Shown piece by piece: positions 46,450-58,823 of a stretch of 64,000 bases of DNA. Location of the stretch: contig NC_063168.1 in assembly GCF_023159225.1 (NCBI RefSeq), forward strand, positions 48,195,062 through 48,259,061. The letters are read 5' to 3'. Position numbers and translations under genes: made by a program. This stretch comes from Perognathus longimembris pacificus (Eukaryota > Chordata > Mammalia > Rodentia > Heteromyidae). The first letter of the stretch is position 1. Each line of letters starts with the position of its first letter. The notes under the pieces are model-generated. The model made no database searches and had not been told where the DNA came from. It saw nothing but the letters and a program-made list of their open reading frames with translations.

Positions 46450-46685
46450 GCCAGGCACTGGAGGCTCACGACTATAACCCTAGCTACTCAGGTGGCTGAG
46501 CTCTGAGGATGATGGTTTGAAGTCAGCAAAGGTAGGAAAGTCCATGAGACTCTTATCTCCAGTTAAGCTGTGAAAAAGCTGACAGTGGAGCTGTGGTTCA
46601 AATGATAGAGTGCTAGTCTTGAGAATAATGAAGCTCAGAGACAGTGCACAGGCCCTGAGTTCAAGCTCCAGGACAGCATGCGCTC
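46450..46685 (+). repeat. B1-Geo SINE
   Basis: Head 'gccaggcactggaggctcac', Geo end 'gagttcaagctccaggacag'. A CA microsatellite follows. Confidence 0.9.
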
Positions 46686-46690
46686 TCGTG

Positions 46691-46693
<3 letters not shown>

Positions 46694-46741
<48 letters not shown>
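46694..46741 (+). repeat. (AC)n microsatellite
   Basis: About 23 AC units at the 3' tail of the B1-Geo, the same position as at 13549. Confidence 0.97.
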
Positions 46742-46744
<3 letters not shown>

Positions 46745-46799
46745 CCTATAGGAAAAATGTTAAGGAAGAATTAATGTATATGAACAGATAAAATTAGGG

Positions 46800-46975
46800 T
46801 CAGGTGTAGTGGCACATGCCTGTAATCCCAGTAGTGGTAGGATGACTGTGATCCCAGGCAAAAATCGAGACTCTATCTGAAAAGCAAACTAAAGCAAAAG
46901 GGGCTGGTGGCATGGCTCAAGTGGCAGAGCACCTTGTCTAACAAGCATGGGGCCCTAGGTTAATCCCTGGTACTA
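46800..46975 (+). repeat. B1-ID type dimeric SINE, old
   Basis: 'agtggcacatgcctgtaatc' B1 part, then 'catggctcaagtggcagagc' ID part. Confidence 0.7.
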
Positions 46976-47214
46976 TCCTCTCCTGGAAAGCTTATAATCA
47001 AAGAATTGAGAATTAAACCAAGAAAACGCAATTATACCACAATGTTTACACACCAGGCTAGAAATCTGCAACATTGGTGAAAAAGTGGACAATACAGGCA
47101 TTCTTGTACACTATGGGGGACAATTACAAATTGGTACCCTTTTTACAGAAAGCAATTCAGGCCCACCAAATTGACTTTTACTTTTTTGCTTAAAACTTTA
47201 TTAAACCTCAAAGA

Positions 47215-47431
47215 GGGCTGGGAATAAGGCCTAGTGGTAAAATGCTTGCCTAGTATACATGAAGCCCTGAGTTCAATTCCTCAGCACCACATATATAGAA
47301 AAAAGCCAGAGTGGAGCTGTGGCTCAAGAGGTACAGAGCTAGCCTTGAGCAAAAAGAAGCCAGGGGACAGTGCTCAGGCCCTGAGTCCACACCCCAGGAC
47401 TGGCAACAAAAACAAAACAAATAAAAAACCC
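47215..47431 (+). repeat. IDL-Geo SINE
   Basis: Full dimer whose mixed tail (aaacaaataaaaaacc) served as target for the next element. Confidence 0.94.
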
Positions 47432-47670
47432 GGGCTGGGGATATAGCCTAGTGGCAAGAGTGCCTGCCTCGGATACACGAGGCCCTAGGTTCGATTCCCC
47501 AGCACCACATATACAGAAAACGGCCAGAAGCGGCGCTGTGGCTCAAGTGGCGGAGTGCTAGCCTTGAGCGGGAAGAAGCCAGGGACAGTGCTCAGGCCCT
47601 GAGTCCAAGGCCCAGGACTGGCCAAAAAAAACAAACAAACAAACAAACAAACAAAAAACAAAAAAAAACA
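47432..47670 (+). repeat. IDL-Geo SINE, young subfamily, inserted in the tail of the previous one
   Basis: 'ggatacacgaggccctaggt' subfamily with a (caaa)n tail. 'aaaacaaataaaaaacc' stands on both sides as target duplication, giving a head-to-tail pair. Confidence 0.95.
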
Positions 47671-47907
47671 AAACAAATAAAAAACCAAAACTCAAAGATA
47701 CTAAAAATTATGGAAATGACATTCACTGTATCTACTATCCAACTTTTACAAGTATTTTGTTTTTGAAGATAACAATCTTCCAAGTGCCCCTGAAAAAGCT
47801 ACCACTGTCCTAAAGTTAATGTGCTATCATGTGAACCTTCTATGCCTTCTTATTATGTATGCATAACTTGGACATACCATTGCCCTTGGTATCACAAAGA
47901 AAATGTT

Positions 47908-48010
47908 AGCGGAACAAGGTGGCTCATGCCTGAAAACCTAAGTACTCAAGAGCTGGGGACAGGAAGGTTCACAGTTCAAGGCCAGACTGGGCAAAAAGTT
48001 CATATACAAA
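47908..48010 (+). repeat. B1 SINE monomer
   Basis: 'gaacaaggtggctcatgcct' to 'ttcaaggccagactgggcaa'. Confidence 0.75.
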
Positions 48011-48127
48011 AGGAAGATGTAGGTGATAGTAAGAGTAGGTTAAACAAGAGGTTGGAAAGAGCATTCTTTCCGTAATGCTTTCAAGTACCAAATGTAGTGG
48101 TGGGTGATGGGAGAGTTGAGGTAGATG

Positions 48128-48230
48128 GTTATTTAGAGGCAAGGCCTAACTATATAGTCCAGGCTGGCTTCAGTTCTCCTTGCTTCAGCTTCTTAAGTGT
48201 TGAGATTACACATATTCATCCCCAGCAGTG
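48128..48230 (-). repeat. B1 SINE monomer
   Basis: Antisense: 'atatagtccaggctggcttc', 'cagcttcttaagtgttgaga'. Confidence 0.75.
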
Positions 48231-48689
48231 ATTGACTTTTTTATTATTATCTAAGTCTTCCAGCCCCTTTCCATCCTCTACTTCTAAATGTATCACAGTA
48301 GTGGGTATATGAACAGATCAGTAACTATGAATACCACTCAGGCATGTGCTCTTTCCAAGTTTTCTTTCTTGTACATGACCAGCTGTCTAGTTACATTGGT
48401 CAAGTCATATATATACTTATACACAAAGCCTATAATTTTTAAAACCTTTTAAAAAGTATTTTTGCAAAGAAAGCTCAGATGGAAACCTAACAACAAAACA
48501 ACAAAAAACCTCAGGAAAGTAAGAAGGCAGAACTGCTCTTTATGTTGGGAGAACTAGTATCCCAATATCTTGCTCATTTCCTATGTGAACACCCTTGGAA
48601 GACTTTAAATTATCTGAGGAACATTCTTAAGACCAACTGTTTCCTTCTGTGTATAAGCACTTCAAAACATGAAGTCTCATGAAAACTTT

Positions 48690-48998
48690 AGTTTTGTTTT
48701 TGTTGCCAGTCTCTGGGGCGTGAACTCAGGGCCTGAGCACTGTCCCTGGCTTCTTTTTGCTCAAGGCTAGCACTCTGCCACGTGAGCCACAGCGCCGCTT
48801 CTGGCCGTTTTTTCTGTATATGTGGTGCTGGGGAATCGAACCTAGGGCCTTGTGTATCCGAGGCAGGCACTCTTGCCACTAGGCTATATCCCCAGCCCCC
48901 ACTTCTGGCTTTTTCTATATATGTGGTGCTGAGGAATTGAACCTAGGGCTTCATGTATACGAGGTGAGCACTTTACCATTAGGCCATATTTCCAGCCC
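48690..48998 (-). repeat. Composite Geo-IDL-IDL SINE
   Basis: 48690-48898 is an IDL-Geo whose IDL half belongs to the young type ('cgaacctagggccttgtgta'). At 48899-48998 a second, older IDL half follows ('gaattgaacctagggcttca'). 'catgaaaactt' flanks the whole block (about 48677 and 48999). Confidence 0.9.
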
Positions 48999-49799
48999 TC
49001 ATGAAAACTTGTATAGGTTTCTAAGTAACTTTTTACCTCTAAGAATTAATGACATGGAGTAACTCTCAATTCAACAGTGTACTTCAAGAGTCAAATTGCT
49101 ATAAAAATGAAAACTTGTCTTGCTTGAGGTCCATTTTCATAGCAGCATTAAAATAAGATTAAAGCAAGTTCTATGCTGTAAATTTACTACCAAAGTATTT
49201 ATTAAACCTATGTTACTGTGGAATTTTGTCATTAAATGCCTCATGGCTTCAAGTTAGGGATGAAACAAAATCACCTCTTCCATAGTGAACACACAGTAAG
49301 ACATAAAAGTGAAAACAACTCAGGGGAAAGAAAGAGGTAAGAGTCATGTAGTGGGACAATTCTTGGATAATACTAGTCCTCTTTCCAAATGCACATTCAG
49401 GTATAGGATAGATGAATGTGACCTGGAAAGAATTAAAAGGAGACAACTGCAAGACACAATCACTGAAAACATCACTGTTCCACAAAGCATTATTAGTCAA
49501 GGGAAAAACAAGGAATTCAAACCACTGAGTCTGCTCATATGTAAAAAGATTCTTCTGTGATCCCCTATAGCTGTGGTTTTTCAATCTCATCACTCCCAGC
49601 TCTGAGATTAAGGACCCTCATTCCTGAATTAGGAAATCGTAACTAGGTAACATAACACTATTAATAGTTAAAAATTGAGCTAATTGCAAAATGCAATTAA
49701 TTTCTAATAGAAAAACGTAATTTGAGACGTTAAAAAAAGAAATTCAGAAAAAGAATTAGATTTAATGCAACAATACATTGTCCGATTTTTTTTTCCCAC

Positions 49800-49882
49800 C
49801 ATCAGGGTGGAAATACTTGAACTCAAAAAGCCTTATGCTTGCAAGGCAGGTGCTCTACCACCTAAGCCACACCCCTAGCCAA
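49800..49882 (-). repeat. ID-type monomer, old
   Basis: Antisense 'atacttgaactcaaaaagcc' and 'gcaggtgctctaccacctaa'. Confidence 0.65.
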
Positions 49883-49933
49883 GACATCTTCAGGTCAATT
49901 TCAATGACAGCTGACTATAAAGGCACAGGAAAC

Positions 49934-50113
49934 GGGCTGGGAATATGGCCTAGTGTGGTATACATGAAGCACTGGGTTCGATTCTCCAGCATATATAGAA
50001 AATGGCCAGAAGTGGCATTGTGGCTCAAGTGGTAGAGTGCTAGCCTTGAGCAAAAAGAAGGCAGGGACAGTGCTCAGGCCCTGAGTTCAAGCCCCAGGAC
50101 TGGGGAAAAAAAG
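49934..50113 (+). repeat. IDL-Geo SINE with internal deletions
   Basis: About 17 bp are missing after 'ggcctagtg', and part of the IDL end is missing before 'catatatagaaaatggccag'. Confidence 0.92.
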
Positions 50114-51195
50114 GATAGGACCAAGAGGTTTTCTCATTTCCAGTGCGAATGTTGTGCTAACATTGTTACAAAATATTTTCCTCAAATAGTTTTGTTATTA
50201 ACAAGCCATTTTTAATTCCAGATAGGAAAAAAAAAGAACCTCAAAGAGCATGCTATTATCATCTTTTCATATAATTTTGTATAGTGAGTGTGATTCCCAA
50301 GGAATTTTTGGGCATTGTGATTCTAGGTAATAAAATGTACTCAGATTCACTGACTATTGGTGCAGCAACTTTGAAGCATTTATTGTGTAGATTCTATTTC
50401 TCCTTTATTAATGTTATTTTTTCAAAATCTTAGAAAATGTGCAACTTGACATTTAAAAGGAGTGTCCATTTATGTACTATACCTATCGTACACACCTTTC
50501 TTTATTTTTAGTTTGTTTCTTATGAAGGCTAGTCATCTCCATAGCTAGTTTGATAGAGGCTGATCAGAACTATAAAAAGATAGTAAAACCCAAACAAATC
50601 TCACAATTTGAAAATAAAGCTCAACTAAGACCTTAGTAAACACTAAAATGCCCCAGACTGTGGGACAACTATGGGACAAGAATTTTAATTTTTCTTGTGT
50701 TGATACTGCCATGGGATTTTTGTTCAACACTGTTGAATTTTCATCTTGAAAACTGAAAACACAACAACAAAAATAAGATCTGACCTTCTTCCCTGTCACA
50801 AAAAAACAAGTCACAAGCCTATTGCTCAACCTGTGGCAATATTTCAGTTGTGGTAAGTGAACTGATATGTTCAATGAAGAGTGTTGTCCAGAGGACACAA
50901 ATCCACATGGGACAAAATTCACTTTCAAAGATAAAAACCGCTCTGAATAGAAATACATGTGATATGAAGCTCTATTGTGAAGCTCAACCATAAATTACAA
51001 GTTTTCCAAATCTAAATAATTCATCTTGTTTATATTACTTTCAAAGTTCTAGTATTATGGTATCATCCAGATCTAACTTTTAAATCACATCTATATAGAC
51101 TCACTATTATATATATATAGGAAGACACTAGTAAGCTATCCTAAAAAGACTAAATAGCTGTTAAATTCCAGGGGTTGGAGGGGGGTCCCCAAAAT

Positions 51196-51402
51196 CTTTT
51201 ATTTTTACTTTTGCCAGTCCCAGGGCTTGAACTCAGGGCCTAAGCATTGTCCCTGGCTTCTATATGCTCAAGGCTAGCACTCTACCACCTGAGCCACAGT
51301 GCCACTTCTGGCCTTTTTCTATATATGGGTGCTGAGTAATTGAACCCAGGGCTTCATGCATGTTAGGCAAGCACTCTACCACTAAGCCACATTCTCAGCC
51401 CT
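51196..51402 (-). repeat. IDL-Geo SINE
   Basis: Full antisense dimer; the last clear dimeric SINE before the SINE-poor stretch. Confidence 0.93.
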
Positions 51403-51635
51403 CTCAAAGAATCCTGAGTTCATGAAAACAATTTTCTTATTAACACATTTTAGCATAATGAAACTTGTGCTGATATGCAAAAGAAACAGTAGGTAAATGG
51501 CAAATGCTCTAGCACAAACCAGGACAGTAACATCAAAATAATTAGTTCCATCACTGCCACAGGGGGGAAAAAGCCAATTCAGTCAACAACGTTCTTGATG
51601 AAACAGTAGAAAATAAATTTTATTAAACTTTTATG

Positions 51636-51715
51636 AGGGTACCGTGGTACCTGCATGCCTATCATCCCAGCCCCTAAGTTTAAGGCCAGCTTTAATTACA
51701 TAGTTAAAGCCAAAT
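51636..51715 (+). repeat. B1 fragment, degenerate
   Basis: 'tggtacctgcatgcctatca' and 'taaggccagctttaattaca'. Confidence 0.45.
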
Positions 51716-52949
51716 TTGGTTATGTACTGAAATCTTATTTTTTAAAATAAACACCTACAACATACCACTAATCCATGTATGGTATCTTGTATGATGAAGT
51801 GGTTAATCCTGCTGCTAAAACATGTCCAAGTGTGATGAAGTGTCTCATGAGCTATTACTTAAAGATGTATACTGTACTAGCCACTTTTCATAAACAACCG
51901 ATGTTAACATAAAAGGAAGGTATTATTCAAAAGACATTTCTTCTAAAGTAAGTGCAGTAAAATTGTCCCTTAAGGAAAACAAGTAACAGTATTTGTTGCT
52001 AGTAATAAAAATTTCACCTTTCAAAAGAAAATCAGAATTTTCATCACCACAAACTTGATGGCTTCCCAATATTTAAGATTTTTAGATCAGTTATATTAAC
52101 AAAGACATTTTAATCACTATGTAATATCAACACTCCAAAGAATTTTGTAATTCAGTGAACCCGTTTTCTAATGACCAACTCATGACACTACAAAAATGAA
52201 GCATAAGCAGATTCAATCAATGTACAAGATAAGTCATCCAAATATGCTCACATTAACAGGGTATAAAGTCCTTTGATAAGGCTTCAGATGTCACAATCCA
52301 GCCAACCAGTTTTGAAGTTTTAATATCCACATTACGTAACACTATTAAAATATTCCTTTCTGTGTACGTATCTAAGCCAGATTTCTTCACATACTTCCAA
52401 CTAAATGTGTGGCATTCCAGTAGACTGAACACAAAAGCCAATTTGAGAATGTAACCCAACATTTAAAGGGTTTACAAAAATAAAATCTAGCACTTTCTTT
52501 CACAACTTTTTTAGACATGGAAAATTATTTTGATACAACAGTGTTACCTGTGTTAACATGTAGTACATTTATACTGGCATATATAAATTGTTTTCAATTT
52601 TGAGTACAATAAATATCACTAGGTATTACAAAGAAAAGTAAAAGTTATTTGAGATGTTAAAACTTTAAGAGTTTTAATAAAAATATGTGGATGGGCGGAT
52701 GAAAAAGTTCAGTGAGTAAACATTAAATATGGCTTTTTTTTTTTACTGATTTATATATTATTTGTATTTCAAGGGCCATGAGCCCCCCCGAAACAAGACA
52801 CCTACCAAACTAGTATAAAAATTATTTCTAGAGTATCAAACTGGCCAATTAGTATTGTACTATGTGGTTTAGTTAACTTCTCTCGAGTCAGAAATTATCG
52901 ACATTGTTTTGTATGCAATTTTCACAAGTACGTTAACAATATTTAAAAA

Positions 52950-55900
52950 TAGCATTTGAAACTTTTTATTTTTCATAAGCACAACTGAGTAGTCATATGT
53001 CACACCGTTTTTTTAATCAATTTTTTTATTTAGGTAGTAAGTTGGTTATGTTCACTGCATTGTATGAAACATCACAATATCATACTGGAAAGGTACTATC
53101 AGTACAGGGTTGGGTCAGAGTGGACAGCTTGAACAATAAACCATTTGCAATACTCATTCCCTATCTTTTAACAACCCTCCAAACCAGGGAAAGGGACAAA
53201 TAAGCTTTTAACACCATCATGTAAAGTACTTTAACTTACAAAGCTAAAATCTAAAGAATAAATAAAATATATTGTGGCAGTAATTCCTTTTAGACCAAAA
53301 ATCAGGTGCACAATAAATCAAGTGATCAGGAAAGCTGTCTGTACTCAAAAGGTTGGCTCTCCAGAACAGCTTCAGGAAAATGTTACAGAAAATACTATGA
53401 ACTCCATTTCACACAGGACCAGGTGATGACTCATTTTAACTACGCACAAGGGCAATTACAACCTGCTGAAACACAATTTAAACATATATGAAAATGTTTA
53501 CAAAGCATCCACAACATGTAAATCATGTACAAATGGATACATTCATAACTGTTCCTATCCCTTAACTTCTTTTAAATACTTTACTTCCATGTTCAGCATT
53601 AATTGGACTTAACACATGCAACACTCAAGAGATATTAAGAATTCGAGGTTATTGTAAAAATAGAATTAAACTAAGTAATCTTCAAGTACCTTATGTGATA
53701 GCCACTCTGTACCGTGCCCAATGTTACAAAATGAAAGGTTACTGAGCCCATGAAAATATCTCTGTAATATTTCCTTAGATCTAAAATAGATTATTTAAAT
53801 GTATTTATAGTAATTTCAATGTGATATTCTGAGCTTTTAAAATAACATAAATAGTTAAAAATTATACCAAATTACATAAAACTTGTACCTTAAAGGCTGA
53901 AAAAGTTAAAACTATAGAAACCCACGTGTAAAACAAAAATCACAATTTACATTATAAAGTCAAATCTCATCATTTAAGAGAATTCTCAGAAGGGAGATGT
54001 CAAAGCAAATTATAAATAGCCATAAATTAATCCATTTGGTTTCAAAAGATTTTCTAGAAAGAATTGAAGTATGTAGTAGACATAGACACATGCATAAAAT
54101 TTCTAAGGGTTTATATTATTGCCAAATACATTTACTTTATCTTAAGCAAGGCAACATTACAATTTGGACATTATTGGAAAACCCAATTTGGTAATACAGG
54201 TAAAGTTTGGGAAAATTATTAACAATTAATAATAAATACATATCCTATAGTAAATTGCTCAAATGAAATTCTAAGTCACAGAACTGCAGAAAGCTTCCAG
54301 CTTGGTGAATTTAAAAAGGAACACATCATACAATTCTTTACTCTTACATGCTAATATGTTGTTGTATTGTTTTTGTAAAAAAAAAAAACAAAACAAAAAA
54401 CAAAAAATAAAACAAAAACCATAATGTTATTGTCAGAGTGTAGCGAACTATATTCTCATGCACCTCAGGCACATGTTGATTTGTGGTAAAAGAATTCCGT
54501 TGTTTTTTTAGGGCCAAAAGTTCAATACAAGTTTAACCAGTATGCCTGAGGTTAGCAAAAAATACTGTAGGTACAGGCAATGCTATGAGTGGCAATTATC
54601 GAAAACACAAATATGAACAAATGGGAAATGCTAATGATTTTCTGCTCATATCATAGAACATTGGGAATCCACAGAATATTTTCCCCTTGTATTGAAGAAA
54701 AGTGTGATTAAAAGTTTTTCCCCATATTTTCAGAATCAAAAGCATTTTAGAAGGTTTATAAGGCTACCATGAGTCTTCTAGATCTCCAGCACCCTACAGG
54801 AAGAGAAAAGGAAGAATATTATTATTATTTACCTATGCCACTTGTAAGTTGGATTGAATTTCAAAAGAAAACATAATTAGATGAACAAATTACCTTCCTT
54901 GCTTTGTCTGAAAAGGTACTCACAGAGAGATGTGTGTAATGTATATTGCGTGTATAAACATGTATCTATCTAACAGGGACAGATAACTGGCTGGGTTTTT
55001 CTCTCCCCTCTCCACCAAACGCTTTCCTTTCACAAAACACTTCAGAATATTCTGACATTGAAAAAATATAACCATATATCAGCTACAGCATCTAAAGATT
55101 CCAAATTTCAAATTATGGTATCTTACGCAACTTTAAATATATGATACAAAATATAAAAATGAAGAAGTTGAAGTTCTCTAGTAAAAAACTAATGGCTTTA
55201 AACAATAAATCTTATACTTATTATTTGTAGCAAAATTAATAATGCTGCAATATTTGAACTCTTGATGTGACAATTTTCTTACACATCTACTGGTGTTTTC
55301 GCACTATCCAAAATGACTATTTGGTACCACCAAGAGGGATAACAAGATTTACTTTGAATAAATAATGAATGTATTTTTATATTAAACTTTCCCTTTCTGT
55401 TAGTGAAAAAAATACTAGGCCAAAAGTGTGCTAAATTTAACATAACTATATATGGATTTCTAATGAGTAGCTTTCAAGTATCCCAAATCTGGTTGTTTAA
55501 AAAATAAGTACAACATGCATAGATTATTCCACATCACATGCTTTATTTGGGCTTAAACACTTATAATTTCATTCTAAACACTTGATTGACATACATTTTG
55601 ATGTGTGTAGTTAGGCTATACAGAACATACAAACCAAAGGTTTATGAATACATAGGTTTTTCAAAAATTATGTTTCATAAAGAATACAGCAAAATGAAAA
55701 ATAACCACACATCCAGTATCTCACAACTTCTGAAAATAAGACTACAGAAATGTAAAATATAAACAAATCCAACAATACACAAATTTTCAACCCTGAAAGA
55801 ACCTTAGGCCAGCATCAGCTATCTTTGAAAAACAAATTATTAAAGAAAACACAAATTTATTACAAAGCTAATTATGAGTGTACTAGAATATCAGATGTGA

Positions 55901-56242
55901 AGCAGTATAATTCTACATTAAACAAATTATTCCACAATGTATAGTCATTTCTCTAATCAGTAATTTCTAGTCATTTCTAGTATCAATCTACTGCCTTTAA
56001 ACTACCTAATTTCTGACATACAATGTGAAATGACATATAATTTCATTAAATTCCAAGTACTATAATTGATTTTAAACTATCTCATAAAGATTTATGCAAA
56101 GGCCTTTTTAAAAAACAAGGCTTTTTGAATATAATAAAACTAGTTTTCCAAGATTCAAATAACAAAATGGTTATATAAATGCACACATACTTCCTAATTA
56201 AAAATCATCAAATCAAAGATCACAAAAATATTACCAAAAAAG
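52950..56242 (-). other. PPM1B: PPM1B 3' UTR, extent uncertain
   Basis: AT-rich, SINE-free DNA directly after the PPM1B stop codon. Possible minus-strand AATAAA signals include those at 55855-55860, 55546-55551 (CCCAAATAAAGCATG, followed by a T/G-rich stretch), 53026-53031 and 52966-52971. The nearer ones would give a UTR of 0.4-0.75 kb, the far pair about 3.2 kb. The lack of insertions favours a long UTR, but sequence alone cannot decide. Confidence 0.4.
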
Positions 56243-56548
56243 TCATAGTTTTTCAGCACTCATCTTTGCCCCTGCATCTTCATTAGAGCTGTCTAATTCA
56301 GCAAGACCACTCTCTGATTCAGTATGGCTTTCCTGCATTGTCACTGGGTTTCCAGCATCACTGTTCGAAGAAGTAGCTGCAGCAGCTGGTTCAGCCGGGC
56401 TCTCTTCTCCCTCTACTTTAGCTAGCCTGTAACTAGTCAGCATCTCCTCCAGCAGTTGTCGGTAGTTTCCCCTATGATTAATTCTCATTTGCCTGAGAGC
56501 TTCCACCAATTTCCCCTGTGATCCACTTCCCTCTGCTTCATCGGAGGC
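56243..56548 (-). CDS. PPM1B: PPM1B terminal coding exon (last 101 residues)
   Basis: This is the C-terminal end of protein phosphatase Mg2+/Mn2+-dependent 1B (PP2C-beta), a cytosolic Ser/Thr phosphatase that acts on kinase pathways such as those through TAK1 and IKK-beta. The exon starts after an AAAAAAAG acceptor, in phase 0, with ASDEAEGSGSQGKLVEALRQ, passes through MRINHRGNYRQLLEEMLTSY and the acidic, Ser-rich stretch ESHTESESGLAELDSSNEDA, and ends MSAEKL-TGA (stop 56243-56245). It matches the long human isoform except for a few changes near the end (human ends MSGEKI). The catalytic PP2C domain is encoded upstream, beyond the right edge. The gene is read toward SLC3A1, in the same direction. 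Recognised from remembered family sequence. Confidence 0.97.
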   Translation of the reverse strand, partial: ASDEAEGSGSQGKLVEALRQMRINHRGNYRQLLEEMLTSYRLAKVEGEESPAEPAAAATSSNSDAGNPVTMQESHTESESGLAELDSSNEDAGAKMSAEKL

Positions 56549-57774
56549 CTTTTTTTAAGATTCAAGACCCCAGTGTCAGTAGACAAACTAGGATATCACA
56601 TGTATTTCATAACATATCACACAAAACACTAATTTTTCTACCATAAGAAATATAATCAAAGCATGAGAACATTTTATTATATATCAATTCTTACCTGAAT
56701 TAAATGCTTAGTTTAAAACCCCTAATTGTAAATGTCAAAACTTATTTTTTAACAAATCACCATTAACTAGCTCGTCTTATTTCAAATGCCATTTGAAGTC
56801 AAATATGAAATTTATTCTGCTTTTAGAATTCAACAGCAACACAACCATTTCTTAAAAATGATTTACTTAAAAAAATCTTGCCTATAACGATTTAGTCATT
56901 AAAGCAAAGCAAAGGACAGAAAAGGCAGTCATTGGATTGTTTTCACTATAATACTCTTCATTTCCCCAGGTTTAGTAATGATACGATGGGTACAGAGAAA
57001 AATGTCCTCATTTTTAAAAGCTGCACTCAAAAATGTTTGCAGATTAAATATTGTGACATCTAGCATTTGTTTCCAAAGAGTAGAAAAGATTTTCAGCTAG
57101 AAAAGATTAAAAAACTACACACATACAATACACACATGTATACATAGAGTTAAAGCAACCATAGCAAATGTTAACAACTATCGAATTTAGGTGCAAGGTA
57201 TGATTCTGTTCCCTAGCATTTCAACTTTTCTATGTATTCAGAAGTTTTTATCATTATATGTTGGGAAAATAAAAAACAAAAATGTATTGTACAGGTTCTC
57301 CAAGACAAGGACTTAACCATCTTTGGAAGTCATTACTTCATAATTTTGCAAAAAAAGTACAATTTTATTAGTTTTTTATAATATATTATTATATATACTT
57401 ATTATTTTTAGAATAAAAACACTTGATTATTTTTTGAAAGAAATTCTTTAATGTCAAAAAGCAAAAGCTGATTTTGTGTAAATCTTGTGTATGTTCTGGG
57501 AATGAATGTTTGGCTATTTATTCATTTTAGCTATATAAAATGCCTGGAAAAGAAATATATCAAGACAATGGTAATGAATAATAGAATTATTGTAGCTACT
57601 TTGTTTTCATTGAAGTTCCCTGGTTTTCTACAGCTAGCAAATTAAATGCTCCTTTCTTTAAAACAAAATTGTAAAATTTGCTACAAATCAACAGTAGGCT
57701 TACATGTTGAAGTATCAACCCCAATTTCAGAATCCAACCCTATTAGCATCATATGTGATGCTAATACACAGACA

Positions 57775-57862
57775 GGACTGGGATATAGCTCAGTGGTAAA
57801 GCGCTTGCCTAGCAAATGCAATGTCCTTCAATCCCCAGTACCAAAAAAAAAAAGAAAAAGAA
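57775..57862 (+). repeat. ID SINE monomer
   Basis: Close to classical rodent ID: 'ggatatagctcagtggtaaa', 'gcgcttgcctagcaaatgca', 'tcaatccccagtacc' and an A11 tail. Not followed by Geo. Confidence 0.88.
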
Positions 57863-57916
57863 ATAAAGAAAGGACAAAAAAAATATATAATTAAAAAACA
57901 ACAACAAACAACATTT

Positions 57917-58124
57917 GGGCTGGGAATATGGCCTAGTGGTAGAGTGCTTGCCTAGCATGCCTGAAGCTCTGGGTTCAATTCCTCAGCACCACATATATAG
58001 AAATAGCCAGAAGTGGTGCTGTGGCTCAAGTGGCAGAGTGGTGGCCTTCAGCAAAAAAGAAACCAGTGACAGTGCTCAAGCCCTGAGTTAAAGCCCCAGG
58101 ACCAACAAACAACAACAACAAAAA
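57917..58124 (+). repeat. IDL-Geo SINE
   Basis: Full dimer with (aac)n tail; aac-rich DNA (aacaacaaacaacattt) also precedes it. Confidence 0.94.
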
Positions 58125-58204
58125 ACCTACACACATGCCAAAGTTCTAATTCTAGAGGGTATGAGTTGGGTTTTTAAAGCCTGATGGTTGTTTTTGCTTA
58201 TTTA

Positions 58205-58273
58205 CTGGCTGGCCTCTAACTCAAGATGCTCCAGCCTCTGCCTCCTGAGTGGTAAGTTTGTAATTCTCATGGT
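58205..58273 (-). repeat. B1 fragment
   Basis: Antisense 'gctggcctctaactcaagat' and 'cctctgcctcctgagtggta'. Confidence 0.6.
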
Positions 58274-58551
58274 TGAGAATGAATTTTACTTGGAGTGATA
58301 TTGTGATACAGAGCAAAGGTTGTTATATTTGATTTTGGTGGATTCAACCAAAAAATTTAAGATTTTATTACAGAAATTATTAAATTTCAAAGCCATGCTA
58401 TCTTATAGCATGTATATCTGTATTGGATAGAGACCAGGTGGCTGAAACATCTTCCTTAGGTACTGCATTTGATTTTCCAAAATATTACATAACTTCCTCA
58501 TGAACCTTCACCAGTACCAAAAAGGATATTATTATGTAGGTTCTTATACTT

Positions 58552-58762
58552 TTTCTTTTTCTTCAGTACTGGAGTCTGAACTCAGGCCCTAACTGGCACT
58601 CTGTCATCTGAGCTGTCTGTCATCTCTAGGCTGCTTTCTTCTGTTATTCTGGAGATGTCTCAAGGACTTTTCTACCTGTGTTGGATACGAACCCTGATCC
58701 TCCAGATTTCAGCCTCCAGAGTAGCTAGGATTACTGGTGCGAGCCGCTAGTGCCTGGGCAGG
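58552..58762 (-). repeat. B1-Geo SINE, diverged
   Basis: 'ctggagtctgaactcaggcc', 'cagcctccagagtagctagg', 'gagccgctagtgcctgggc'. Confidence 0.8.
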
Positions 58763-58823
58763 TTCTTGAACCTTCTTTCTCTGAGTCCATGAAATTCACA
58801 AAGTAGATCTTTCATTTATTTAT

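Larger units (their letters stand above)
29900..52950. other. Intergenic region between SLC3A1 promoter and PPM1B 3' end
   Basis: About 23 kb with no coding exon that I recognise. It is filled by SINEs, three L1 blocks (31.95-33.2, 38.46-40.2, 40.48-42.55 kb), L1 scraps, a MaLR-like LTR and simple repeats. Unassigned stretches: 30.55-31.26, 37.4-38.38, 44.62-45.07, 45.78-46.44, 48.24-48.68, 49.02-49.79, 50.12-51.18 and 51.72-52.95 kb. Confidence 0.8.

Noticed and set aside
50545..50991. Minus-strand 148-codon frame, the longest without a known exon or repeat
   Set aside because: No recognisable domain, signal or splice context, and AT-rich flanks; probably chance.
57775..57862. tRNA-like sequence with A and B boxes
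   Set aside because: It is an ID SINE with an A tail and no tRNA acceptor stem; the many other tRNA-like hits are SINEs too.
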